Assembly (NCBI GenBank): GCA_902495305.1
Contig: CABUWG010000005.1
Coordinates: 1 to 59,935 of the forward strand
Length of the DNA: 59,935 nucleotides
Reading direction: 5' to 3'
Source: an uncultured Pseudomonadota bacterium
Lineage (GTDB): Bacteria; Pseudomonadota; Alphaproteobacteria; RF32; CAG-239
Shown: positions 26,609-36,400 of the stretch, piece after piece
Numbering within the stretch: the stretch's first letter is position 1
Layout of the letters: the number at the start of each line of letters is the position of its first letter
Position numbers and translations under genes: made by a program
Notes under the pieces: model-generated
Databases searched by the model: none
Seen by the model: only the letters and a program-made list of their open reading frames with translations
Told to the model about the DNA's origin: nothing

Positions 26609-27848
26609 AACGCAGCGCCTCCACCGGATCAAATTTTGCGGCCCGATAAGCCGGATACAAGGTTGCCAAAAATGACAACAACAAAGAAATTGACGCAACC
26701 ACGGTCACTTCCGTCACATCGACTTTTGCCGGCAGTTTTGACAAGAAATAAATCTCGGCCGAAAACAGCTCGCGGCCGGAAAGCCCTTCCAAAAACTGGC
26801 GGATGGTCTCAATATTATAACAAACCAGCAACCCTAAAATCACGCCGAGAATAGTCCCGACCACACCGATAAAAGCACCGTCCAGAAAGAAAATTCGCAT
26901 AATGGAGCCTTTTCCGGCCCCCATCGTCCGCAAAACGGCAATATCCCGTCCTTTGTCTTTTACCAGCATAATCAGGCCGGTAATAATGTTAAAGGCGGCA
27001 ACCAGAATGATCATGGTCAAAATCAAAAACATCACGTTCCTTTCCACGTCAATGGCATTAAAGAAAGCGGCATTCGTCTGCTTCCAATCAAAAACATAAG
27101 CCCCGCCGCCGATACTCTCTTCAATGGCGCGCCGCACCGGACGCAACGTATTTTCGTCATCCAGCGTCACGTCAATATGGCTGACGGCACCTTTCATGCC
27201 AAAATAAGTCTGCGCAGTCTCCAAAGGCATAAAAATATAATTGGCGTCATACTCAAACATTCCAACCTCAAACGTGCCAATCACTTTATAAGATTTCATC
27301 CGCGGCACGGTGCCGAAAGCCGTCACTTTGCCGTTGGGCGAAATCAGCGTAATTTCATCCCCCGGCACAATTCCCATTTTATTGGCCAGACGGGAACCGA
27401 CCACGACGCTGTTACCCTCAAATTCTTCCATATTCACCAAAGAAAGCGCCGTTTTCAACACCGGCCGCCGGAGCAGATCCTGCCGCTCGATTCCTCGAAC
27501 CATCGCCCCTTCCGCGGCTTTTCCGGCCGAAACCAGCAGTTGGTTTTCAATCATCGGAATCACAAATTTCACATGCTCAAATTCGCCAATCTCTTTAACG
27601 GCCGTTTTATAATTGTTAAAAGGATAGCCGACCGGCGACATAATGCCGATATGCCCGTTCAGCCCGAGAATACGGGATAAAAGTTCCTGCCGGAAACCGT
27701 TCATCACCGACATGACAATAATCAGCGTCGCCACGCCGAGCGCAATTCCGGTAAAAGCAAAACCGGTTATCACCGAGATAAAGCCTTCTTTGCGCTTGGC
27801 CCGCAAATACCTTTTGGCCACAAAACGTTCAAATTTTGAAAAAAACAT
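26601..27848 (-). CDS. lolC: Lipoprotein-releasing system permease, LolC/LolE family
   Basis: 415 residues from the ATG at 27848 with GGGAG ahead. Partner of LolD. An N-terminal cytoplasmic segment (FERFVAKRYLRAKRKEGFIS) and first membrane helix (about residues 25-50) are followed by a periplasmic MacB-like domain and three C-terminal FtsX helices (about residues 270-400). Only one permease gene is present, so the complex may use two copies of it (LolF-like) unless a second gene lies elsewhere. Confidence 0.93.
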   Translation of the reverse strand: MFFSKFERFVAKRYLRAKRKEGFISVITGFAFTGIALGVATLIIVMSVMNGFRQELLSRILGLNGHIGIMSPVGYPFNNYKTAVKEIGEFEHVKFVIPMIENQLLVSAGKAAEGAMVRGIERQDLLRRPVLKTALSLVNMEEFEGNSVVVGSRLANKMGIVPGDEITLISPNGKVTAFGTVPRMKSYKVIGTFEVGMFEYDANYIFMPLETAQTYFGMKGAVSHIDVTLDDENTLRPVRRAIEESIGGGAYVFDWKQTNAAFFNAIDVERNVMFLILTMIILVAAFNIITGLIMLVKDKGRDIAVLRTMGAGKGSIMRIFFLDGAFIGVVGTILGVILGLLVCYNIETIRQFLEGLSGRELFSAEIYFLSKLPAKVDVTEVTVVASISLLLSFLATLYPAYRAAKFDPVEALRYE

Positions 27849-28005
27849 GCACAAATTTCTCCCTAAAACCTGCTTTATTTATAAGGACAATCTGCATCTT
27901 TTGCAACCGCTCATCCGGCAATGTGCATAAAAAATTCTTACTTTTAATACTTTTCTAAACATTCATAAAATAAAATGATATTATTTACTTCAACAGGCAG
28001 AAATT

Positions 28006-29478
28006 ATGGCAAAATATAAAAACATCCTGCTCACCGTAACATTTTTGTTTTTTCTGGGAATACAAGACGGCATCCTCGGGCAAACGGTTTTACAAACAAC
28101 GGACGGCTTTTTCTTCTGGCTGATATCCGCTCTTGGCGCGATGTTCTGGGGTTCTTTGCTTTTTTTGCCCCGCTTTGCTTATATGCTTCTCTTGTTTTTT
28201 CAGTCCGTCCTTTCCGGCATTGTCTTCATCTGGCACAAATACTTCAAAGATGCTATGCCGTTTGAGCTGTTATGGCAGCGCTTTTCAGCCGGTTTGGACT
28301 TTGCAAAAAAATCAACCGAAACTTTCAGTTCTCCGGTTTTATGGCTGCTTTTGGGCATGGGGCTGGTAAACATTGTTGTTTATTTATTATTATCCCGTCA
28401 CATACGCAAAATTTATGCCGTTTATTTTATTATCCCGCTGAGTTTATTCTACTTTTTTGCTTTCAATACCGCCAACATCCTGCGGCCGATCAGCTTTGAT
28501 GAAGACGCCTGCAAATATCTGGGCTACAAAACCTGTTGGCTGCACGAACTCGTCGGAAAAATCAAATACGAAAATAAAACGGAAGATGTCATAAAACAGC
28601 TCAATAAACTCCCGCCTGCCACACCTGCCGCCCCTACGACCAGCCGCCATATTTATGTCATTCAGGTTGAAACGCTGGTATATGATATACTCAATAAAAA
28701 ACTTTCGGACGGCAGAGAAGTTACGCCTTTCCTCAACCAATTAGCTCAAAACGGCAAAATTTATCATATAAAAGAATTCAAACACACAGCCAGCGCCAAT
28801 ACCGATTTTGCGGTTAATCTTGGCATGCAAATACTGGAAGGCTTTATTAACCACAATATATATAATGTTTTTTATGAGCAAATTGCACCGGAAGATATTT
28901 ATCCTTTTACGGAAACATTAGCGCAAAAAGCCCAAAAAAAAGGCTTTTCTACATCTTTTTACCACAACTATCTCGGCACATTTTTCAATCGCCGGCCCCA
29001 TATCTCCGGCCAAGGTTATGAAAACATATTCTTTTCCGAAGAAATGGATAACATGGGATATAAAAAGGAGATATGGGGATACTCCGACAAAGATCTGATG
29101 GATTTTATCCTGAAAAAGCAAAAAGAACAATCCGAAAAAGCGCAGTTTACTTACATTATCACGGTCAGCTCACACGCGGATTTTCTTCTCTTGCACAATC
29201 CCGAACCCTTGTTGCCAAACGCCAAAGAACCTATGGAAAATTACTACAACGCCATAAACTTTGTCGATAAGGCTATAAAAAAATTAATAACGGAAAGTCC
29301 CGAAGATTCGCTGTTCTTCATCTTCGGAGATCACGATTCAGAACAAATATCAACCAATTCCGTCCCGTTCATCATCTACAGCAAACAAACAAAGCTGGCA
29401 ACACAAGGCGGAAAAATCAGCACAGACCAAATGATTGCCCTTATCCACGCCCAAGTAGAAAACGCTGACATAAAATAA
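28006..29478 (+). CDS. Membrane-anchored alkaline-phosphatase-superfamily transferase (LTA-synthase/sulfatase-like)
   Basis: 490 residues. Four to five membrane helices fill the first 155 residues, followed by a periplasmic sulfatase-fold domain. Metal and nucleophile positions can be read against LTA synthase: IQVETL (metal Glu), SANTDF (nucleophilic Thr near residue 265), SSHADF (His) and FGDHDSE (Asp-His). In the family such enzymes transfer phosphoglycerol or phosphoethanolamine to glycans or lipids. The donor and acceptor here are unknown. Gram-negative relatives modify osmoregulated glucans or lipid A. It is divergent from lolC and convergent with the next gene. Confidence 0.8.
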   Translation: MAKYKNILLTVTFLFFLGIQDGILGQTVLQTTDGFFFWLISALGAMFWGSLLFLPRFAYMLLLFFQSVLSGIVFIWHKYFKDAMPFELLWQRFSAGLDFAKKSTETFSSPVLWLLLGMGLVNIVVYLLLSRHIRKIYAVYFIIPLSLFYFFAFNTANILRPISFDEDACKYLGYKTCWLHELVGKIKYENKTEDVIKQLNKLPPATPAAPTTSRHIYVIQVETLVYDILNKKLSDGREVTPFLNQLAQNGKIYHIKEFKHTASANTDFAVNLGMQILEGFINHNIYNVFYEQIAPEDIYPFTETLAQKAQKKGFSTSFYHNYLGTFFNRRPHISGQGYENIFFSEEMDNMGYKKEIWGYSDKDLMDFILKKQKEQSEKAQFTYIITVSSHADFLLLHNPEPLLPNAKEPMENYYNAINFVDKAIKKLITESPEDSLFFIFGDHDSEQISTNSVPFIIYSKQTKLATQGGKISTDQMIALIHAQVENADIK

Positions 29479-29480
29479 GC

Positions 29481-30377
29481 TTACCGGCAGCAGGCCTGCT
29501 GCCAGCCGAGCTGTCCGAAAAATTCTGTGGCATAGTTTTTATTTTTGGCGGCATTTCGGGCAGAATCACGCATATGCTCTATCTTAGGCTCTTTAGAAGC
29601 CTCAAACATCTGCTGGTATGAAAGCTTGATATCATCAATCATCGCATTATTATAACGCACAAACTCCCGCATTTGCAAAATATCGGACATCAGATGAAAA
29701 GCCTCGTTGTCTTTGCGATAATACGGCCGGCTTCCCCAATAAGCATCTTTAGCGGCAGACGGAATCTCTGCAATTTTACGCTTCAAATCCGAATCGGACT
29801 CATCCAAAAGATTAGCTCGCTCCGTTCCGTAACGATAAACCTGCCGCGCTACCTTTTCCACAACCAAATCGCGAAAAACTTTCACCTGACGTAAATATCC
29901 TTCGTCAGCATAGACCGAAAGAGAATCCGCCAGCAGGTTTTTCACCTCCTCCCGTTTTTTGTCCAGAGAATCCCGTTCAATGCGCGAAAAACGACGATGC
30001 TCGGCTTTCCAGCCGGCAGCCAGCTTTCGGGCATCAATACTCTTGGGCTCCCGCAAGCGGAACTTTTCAAAAACGGCTCCCGGATTATTCTCCAGACGGG
30101 CATTTCTGACCTTTTCAATCTCGCTGACTTTCAGGCCGGAAGCGTCATATTCATAAAAACGAAACTTGTTGGCCTTAATTTTTAAAAGCTTAATCTCTTC
30201 AAGATATTTGTTTTCTTTTTGCAAGAATTCATTTTTTATCTTGGCAATCTCGTCTTGGTAAGCCGAACGCTGATGTTTGCAACTGAATCCCCAAACCAAA
30301 GCCGTTGCCGCCGCCGTCAACAGCAGACGCTTAAACTTAGGCTTTTTCAGCCTTTTAAAAACTTTTTGTTCAATCAT
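29481..30377 (-). CDS. Single-pass membrane protein with coiled coil, unknown
   Basis: 298 residues from the ATG at 30377 (AGAGG ahead); a longer frame exists without ribosome site. A basic N-terminus and one hydrophobic segment (residues 15-32, LLLTAAATALVWGFSC) are followed by a coiled-coil (DEIAKIKNEFLQKENKYLEEI) and a long helical, charged periplasmic or cytoplasmic part. The C-terminus GWQQACCR is encoded by a perfect palindrome (29486-29494 / 29495-29503). Not recognised. It is convergent with the LTA-synthase-like gene, with only two bases between stops. Confidence 0.75.
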   Translation of the reverse strand: MIEQKVFKRLKKPKFKRLLLTAAATALVWGFSCKHQRSAYQDEIAKIKNEFLQKENKYLEEIKLLKIKANKFRFYEYDASGLKVSEIEKVRNARLENNPGAVFEKFRLREPKSIDARKLAAGWKAEHRRFSRIERDSLDKKREEVKNLLADSLSVYADEGYLRQVKVFRDLVVEKVARQVYRYGTERANLLDESDSDLKRKIAEIPSAAKDAYWGSRPYYRKDNEAFHLMSDILQMREFVRYNNAMIDDIKLSYQQMFEASKEPKIEHMRDSARNAAKNKNYATEFFGQLGWQQACCR

Positions 30378-30730
30378 TGGAGCCTCTTTGCGATTCGTAA
30401 TAACGTTACTATAACGCTTCCGACACAAAATTCAACAATTTTGTCACATAAATAGCAGCATAAGATTTTTCTCATATTAATGGAAGATTAACAAATTTTT
30501 ATATTTTTTATCGATTCGCATACTTTTTTTACTTGTCAGGAGTCCGGATTCGTGGTATAAATAATATTGACAAAACATATTACTATATATTTCCTATCAT
30601 TATGGAGCAAATGGTATTCTACATATCATTTCTTATTATTTTCGGTTAAAACTAGATTTTGAAATATCAATCTCTTAGTTTATGCTCCTGACCGATTTCT
30701 CATCTGTTTAATTAAAAAAAATTTTTTCTT
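30378..30730. other. AT-rich intergenic region ahead of the surface island
   Basis: 350 bases without a gene. A TTGACA occurs at about 30568, but no matching -10 lies at 16-18 bp, so the promoter of the lipoprotein gene is not resolved. The last 20 bases before the start are A/T only. Confidence 0.5.
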
Positions 30731-32074
30731 ATGAATAAAAATATTAATTTCACAGGGATTTTGGTCAGCATGCTGATCGCCCTGGTAGCTATGTTTAGTT
30801 TTTCATCTTGCGCAGACAACAATGTTTTCGGATTAGATGAAAAAACTATGGAACAACCTGTTCAGCCTACTGAACCCGTTGCTCCGGTTGACACAATCGT
30901 ATCTGTCAATATTGACGCAGACTATACTTTAGTTTGTGTTGACAGCACAGATTACGAAGCCGGTGCTTCCTTCGAATATGAAGGCAAAGGATTCTGGTGG
31001 TTTGAACTAAAAGACGGTAGTTCCAAAAAGTCTGAGGAGTTCTCTTGGAACTTTAACACGACTTTGTCATGGACTCCGGAACGTTTTGTTATCCGTGACC
31101 CGGAAACATTAACGTTCAAAGGTGTAACTGTCAATCCGGTCAGCAATGGCGTTAATGCTGTTGTTGAATTCGATATGAACCTGTTCTTCGACATAAAAGC
31201 TCGCACAGAAGTGCCTGCTACCGTTGAAGTGAAAGGTTTCGAAAAGGAATATCCCACCGTAAAATGTGTGGATATTAAGGTGTTGGAAAATGAAATCTCT
31301 TACACTCAGCTTCCTCAAGAAGTTGTTAGCGGTAAGCTGATGGATTGCTGGTTTGTAAAAATCCCATGTCTGGCCATCTACGACAACGGTGATGTACATC
31401 GTTTTGTGATGACAGTCAAAGTGGGTAAAGGTGCATATGTTGAGCCTGATCAGCCCGAAGTACCTGACACCCCGGATCCAGAGCCAACTCCTGATCCTAC
31501 ACCGGACCCAGAGCCAACTCCTGATCCTACACCGGACCCGGAACCAACTCCTGATCCTACACCGGACCCAGAGCCAACTCCTGATCCTACACCGGACCCA
31601 GAGCCAACTCCAGACCCGACACCGGATCCGGAACCAACTCCTGATCCAGAGCCTGAAACGCCGGCACAGCCGTCTATCGATGTGGTTATTCCATCTCAGA
31701 TGGGATCTATCATTTCTGCAACAAAGACTACTGTTCTTCGTGGTGGAAATGAAGGAAAAGAACACCATAGAACGTGCCTGTCAATCATTTGCACAAACGG
31801 CGTTTATGCAATTGTTGACGGTGGTACTTATATGTGGATGGGAACATCTGCATATTCTGCTACCAATGCAAGCGGTTCTTGGCAACCGGCAACCATTGAA
31901 TGGTTAAACAACCGCGATTCAAACGGTGGTTGGGTATATGTAGGCAACGGTGCCTCTCATGTATCCCAAGCAATGGTTATCACATTTGCCAATAAGAGCC
32001 CGTTCTTGGGTTCCTACAGCGCAAATGCTGATGGCACAATCACAATTGACGGTGTTGTTTACGGCATCCGTTAA
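30731..32074 (+). CDS. Surface lipoprotein with Pro-Asp-Thr repeat stalk (island protein A)
   Basis: 447 residues. Lipoprotein signal with lipobox FSSC near residue 27; the residues after Cys (ADNNVFGLDEK) nearly repeat those of the 33405 gene. An N-terminal beta-rich domain (about 45-235, containing LPQEVVSGKL) is followed by a stalk of six or more copies of TPDPEPTPDP encoded by a 30-bp tandem repeat. The C-terminal domain (about 318-447, starting VVIPSQMG and ending TITIDGVVYGIR) is homologous to the end of the 33405 protein. No Shine-Dalgarno sequence precedes the ATG. The style resembles Bacteroidota surface lipoproteins. Role unknown; adhesion or surface binding is a guess. Confidence 0.8.
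   Translation: MNKNINFTGILVSMLIALVAMFSFSSCADNNVFGLDEKTMEQPVQPTEPVAPVDTIVSVNIDADYTLVCVDSTDYEAGASFEYEGKGFWWFELKDGSSKKSEEFSWNFNTTLSWTPERFVIRDPETLTFKGVTVNPVSNGVNAVVEFDMNLFFDIKARTEVPATVEVKGFEKEYPTVKCVDIKVLENEISYTQLPQEVVSGKLMDCWFVKIPCLAIYDNGDVHRFVMTVKVGKGAYVEPDQPEVPDTPDPEPTPDPTPDPEPTPDPTPDPEPTPDPTPDPEPTPDPTPDPEPTPDPTPDPEPTPDPEPETPAQPSIDVVIPSQMGSIISATKTTVLRGGNEGKEHHRTCLSIICTNGVYAIVDGGTYMWMGTSAYSATNASGSWQPATIEWLNNRDSNGGWVYVGNGASHVSQAMVITFANKSPFLGSYSANADGTITIDGVVYGIR
31471..31650 (+). repeat. 30-bp tandem repeat (minisatellite) in the lipoprotein stalk
   Basis: Six in-frame 30-bp units (consensus ending CCAACTCCTGATCCTACAC), coding 10 residues each, with a few third-base differences. In-frame copy-number change would alter stalk length only. 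Confidence 0.9.
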
Positions 32075-32091
32075 TTGATAATAAACTAAGA

Positions 32092-32128
32092 GCTGAAGGA
32101 TTGGGACTTTCCCGGTCTTTCAGCCAAA
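32092..32128 (+). terminator. Possible terminator after island protein A
   Basis: GCTGAA...GGGA and TCCC...TTCAGC pair in an imperfect stem. The T run is weak, so confidence is limited. Confidence 0.4.
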
Positions 32129-32232
32129 AGATATTTTCGCCGAGTATCCCTCGGCACCCCAAAATTTAGTTTTTAACCCGTCCACTCTCCACAAAAAACA
32201 CTTCGGAGAGCTGGGCACAAATTTTTATAAAA

Positions 32233-32916
32233 ATGAGAACAAAATTTTTCTATTTAGTAGTGATGATGGTAATGGTAGTCGTTAACTTCGCAGGTGCACA
32301 GTCTCGTGCCACTTACCGCGACAGTCGTAAAATTACGACCACAGCGGAAAGGAGTTACACCACCAATGGCGAAAGCCGCCGATACCTCAAAATAGATGGT
32401 AACACATCGTGGTACGGTAAGGTCATTGGCGGATACGACATGACCGATAAAGGCGCTCTCGCCGGAGCCGCTGTCGGAATCCGAATCAACGCATTACGCG
32501 TTGAGGCTGAGGGAACATGGAGCGACAAAGCTCCTGCCGCCATGGGGCTGGTTAATGTCGACCTGATTAAGGGTCGCATAATCCCGTTCCTGACTGCTGG
32601 TGCAGGAGCTGGAAAACAGACAACTGGATTCCAGCTTATAGAGAACGAAGCCACTGGAGAAATCCAGGGGGTAAATGTTCTGCGGAAGTTCCAGTTTCAG
32701 GCTACGGCCGGTGCTGGTGTAAGCTTCCGAGTTGCGCCGCATTGGCAACTCGAGGCTAGCTATCGCTTCACGTTCTATCCGAGCGAGAAGTCGTATAAAA
32801 ACGACCGCCCGTCTCTGGTAGAGACCGTGAGCGAAAACGCAAAGCGGACGATTATGTCCGAAAAGCTCAATGACTTCGGTCATAGTGTTCGGATAGCATT
32901 ACGCTATCACTTCTAA
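32233..32916 (+). CDS. Outer-membrane beta-barrel protein (island)
   Basis: 227 residues. The signal peptide is residues 1-22 (ending FAGAQ). The mature protein shows alternating amphipathic strands with turns (WYGKVIGGYDMTDKGALAGA, AVGIRINALRVEAEGTW, FQATAGAGVSFRVAPHWQLE) and ends RIALRYHF, an aromatic C-terminal residue typical of outer-membrane barrels. Its size suggests eight strands, as in OmpA-like or OprF-like small barrels. No Shine-Dalgarno sequence (ATTTTTATAAAAATG). It lies between two lipoproteins that share domains, so a three-protein surface assembly is plausible. Confidence 0.8.
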   Translation: MRTKFFYLVVMMVMVVVNFAGAQSRATYRDSRKITTTAERSYTTNGESRRYLKIDGNTSWYGKVIGGYDMTDKGALAGAAVGIRINALRVEAEGTWSDKAPAAMGLVNVDLIKGRIIPFLTAGAGAGKQTTGFQLIENEATGEIQGVNVLRKFQFQATAGAGVSFRVAPHWQLEASYRFTFYPSEKSYKNDRPSLVETVSENAKRTIMSEKLNDFGHSVRIALRYHF

Positions 32917-32930
32917 GAAGTTCTCTCACG

Positions 32931-32960
32931 AAGAGTCGCAAACTACGGTTTGCGGCTCTT
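32931..32960 (+). terminator. Terminator of the beta-barrel gene
   Basis: Thirteen-base arms with one G-T pair and a four-base loop, followed by a T-rich stretch. Confidence 0.75.
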
Positions 32961-33220
32961 TCCATTTTAAACCATCCCTTCTGCCTCCTTTTTCCTCCAA
33001 CGTCCCATTCTTCCCTAACCACTTTCTCCCTTCCCTCTCTATCCACCTCTATTCTTTTCTCCACGCCTGTTCTCCGTTTTCTCCTCTCGTCCCCTCTAAT
33101 GACTTCCTCTTATCTTCTTTCCCCCGCCTCTCTCTTTCGCGTCTTTCAGCCCTCAAATTCGCCAAAATTCCATATTAGACAAATATTTTGCATTTTCCTC
33201 AAAAAATTTGCATTTTTTAC

Positions 33221-33249
33221 TTGCAACATACCGCAAAATGTACTATATT
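33221..33249 (+). promoter_or_regulatory. Promoter of island protein B
   Basis: TTGCAA (33221-33226), 17 bp, TATATT (33244-33249); leader about 150 nt. Confidence 0.55.
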
Positions 33250-33404
33250 ATAGTTCAACAAAAAATTATTATGGGACAAAATTATGATGGAATATTATTG
33301 AGCGGGAAATCTTTTCTTATAAAACAGAGATGAACACGCCTATATTTGTCCACTTTCCCAAATAATTTTTCAAACAGATTATAAACCTCAAAATTTTTTT
33401 AATC

Positions 33405-36400
33405 ATGAGACAGAAAAATGTATTTAGGAACAGCATCTTTTTCTTGATGCTTGCCCTTTGGGCATGTGTATTTAACGCCTGCGATCCTGAAAGTGACGTC
33501 TTTGGCTTGGAAGATAAAAAATCCAATCCGGTAACAGACATTGAACTCGCAGAAGCCGATTGGACTCTGAAAAACGTTTCCATCGACTCAATTGCCGGCG
33601 AAAAGAAATTCACCGACAAAGGTGAAGGGCGTCTAGTCCTGCTGTATAAGGATGGAACCAGCAAAGATTCGTCCATTATATGGAATCCGACAGCTTCTGT
33701 AGAATACCCTACAGACAATGTCTGGTATGTTGAGAAAAAAGACATTGCATTAAAAGATGTCAATAAAACTCAGCGCACGGACAGCGTCGACATGGAGTAC
33801 TTCCAGTACAATTTCAATTTTGAGAATGGCAAAAGCCTGTTGCTTGATGCCAAATCCCGAATTGAAAAGTTGGAAGCTCACGGCAAAACAATAAAACTTC
33901 CGTACTTCGCTTTTACCAATATTGAGTACAGCGGTGTACAGGAATATAAAAAATTGCCGCCGGAAGTTGTTGAAGGCAAAGAAGTTGAAAGCTACACCGC
34001 AATTCTGCGCTTTTTGGTAACAAGAAGCGTTAAAGAACTGGAAGATTCAGAAAGAACATACAAAATGTATGTTCCGGTCAAATTGGTTATTACCAAAGGC
34101 AATACGCCTGTTGACCCTGATCTGGACCGCGTTGAAGCTGATCAGCAGAAGAGCAGTTTCACTCGTGAATATGATCGTCAGTCAAAGTATGTTAAATACA
34201 TTGACACTTGGAACTGGATTATCAATCTGTACTATAACGACGGAACGGTAAAACAAGATACCAAGAAAGGAACGATTAACGCTTGGTTTGAATTCCCAGG
34301 AAAGCAGAAAATATATCAGGAAAGTCTGGACTTCTCATGCACGGCCTCTAATACAAAAAGTACAAGTTCAACGTCAAAAGATTACAATTTCACTTGCGGC
34401 GGTCAGAACTTTACGGTAGGCAGTTATTGGGAAAAAGCCACTTACAGCAACGGCGGACAGACAATCGAGCTTCCTTACCATTACTTCAATAACATTCAGT
34501 ATAATTCTTATAAGGCTGAACGCCAAGGTGAAAAAACTGAAAACGGAACAATTTATCAGATTTATCTGGTAACGATTTCGATGACAGCCAGCAACACCAG
34601 CGGAGAGAACGAAAAGTTCAATGTTCTCTATGAAGTATGGAAAAAGAAAACTCAGACTGATCCGGATGATCCCGATAATCCTGATGAACCGACAAAAGAC
34701 ATCGATGCCTGGATTAAGGAAAGTGAACTGGACAGCAATGACAAATCTCATGCAATCATTACAATCTTAGACAACAAGGGTAATGAAAGAGACACAACCG
34801 TTGCAATCCAATACAACATTTCCTGGTCTTTGGATACTGACTTTGATGTCACTAAGGCAAACAATTCTGTTTCTCATCAGAGCATATCAGAGGGCACGTC
34901 TACAACTTCAACTCGCACCAGCGGAGCTTTCACGGTACAGACAATCAAGACCGTAAAAACTTCTTCTTTTGAAGGCTTCTCTCACAAAATCACTACGGTG
35001 AACGAGAAGGCGACAATCAAAGTAGCGGGGAAAGTGTTAGCAATGCCGTCTTCCGATTTAGTTCCGGTTTATAAAACTTACACTCAGGATAGTCCGACAA
35101 CGGCCAATGACCTTGTTTCTTATCCGACTCATCTGAAGTATGACTGCTCTTATAATAATAAGACAACGTCAAAAACTCAGAATGGTATTATCAGAGTGAA
35201 GAAAGAAGAACCGAAACCGGATCCTGTTTATGATGAAGATGCCTGGATTAAGAGTTCAGACTTGACCGATGGCGGTCTGTCTAGCGCAACCATCACAATT
35301 CGCAACAATAAAGGTGCGGAACGTGATACTTCTGTACAAATTCAGTACAACAACTCCTGGAGTTTGGACAATCCGTTTGACGTAACAAAGAGTGACAATT
35401 CTGTTGTCTTCTCAAGTATCAGCAGCGGAACAACAACATCAAGCACCAGAACGTTGAATGCCTTTACGATTACCAAGACCAAAACAACGAAAACTGCTTC
35501 GTTTAATGGTTTCAGCCACAAGATTTATACTGAGGTTGAAAAAGCAACAATAACAATAAAGGTTGCTTCTGGTAATAAAATACTGAACATGCCTTCTGCA
35601 GACATGAACGTTAGTTACAAGGATTACAGTCAGGACGGCGGAACAACCAGCAATGGCGTAACCAGCTATCCGACCAGACTGAATTACACTTGTTCATACA
35701 ATACGGGAAGTTCTTCCAAAACTCAGGAAGGTACTATTCGTGTTAAAAAGGATGAACCGGAAGAAGTAACCGACGTAGACGCTTGGTTCAAAACTCAGAA
35801 TCTGACCAATACCGGATTATCTTCGGCAACCGTTGTTATTGAGAATAGCAAAGGCGAAACCAGAGAAGAGAATTTTGAAATCCAGTATCAGCTGAGTTGG
35901 AGTTTGGCTAATCCGTTTGAGGTAACAAAAGCGGACAACAGCATTTCTCATTTGGGAATTTCTCAGACCGGTTCTTCTACCTCAACGCGTACGGAAGGCA
36001 AGTTCACGGTGACAACAACCACAAAGACGCACACAGCCTCTTTCAATGGTTTCTCTCACCCCGTTACGACAGTAAATGAAACTGCCGTTCTGCACATTGC
36101 AGGAAAAGAATTGCAAATGCTGGCATCGGATTTGACTCCGGCATATGTGAATTATGATCAGGAACCAGGCAGCACCAGTGGCAATACCACAAGCTACCCG
36201 ACAGAACTGAATTATAGTTGCGCATATCACAATGGCTCTCTGGGCAACAAGACTCAAAACGTTACCATTAAAGTAACAAAAGACGAGCCTGTTAAACCGG
36301 ATGTCATCATTCCGAGTGAGTTAGGTAAAGTAACCGGTGCATCCAAAACAATTGTTTTGAGAAACGGTAATCCTTCCGACAGAACAAATTGTTTAGCCAT

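Larger units (their letters stand above)
32917..33404. other. Intergenic region with terminator, polypyrimidine tract and promoter
   Basis: A hairpin AAGAGTCGCAAAC (32931-32943) / GTTTGCGGCTCTT (32948-32960) ends the barrel gene. From about 32966 to 33155 the + strand is strongly pyrimidine-rich. GCCAAAATTCC (33161-33171) closely matches the motif next to the other tracts. A promoter follows at 33221-33249. Confidence 0.7.

Noticed and set aside
31471..31650. CRISPR-like appearance of regularly spaced repeats
   Set aside because: The repeats are contiguous, without unique spacers, and are in frame in a lipoprotein gene.
31109..31768. 219-codon minus-strand frame, Arg/Trp-rich
   Set aside because: Shadow of the tandem repeat on the opposite strand of a well-supported lipoprotein gene.
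32867..33064. 65-codon minus-strand frame next to the barrel gene
   Set aside because: It covers the terminator and the purine-rich complement of the pyrimidine tract; Lys/Glu/Arg-rich by composition.
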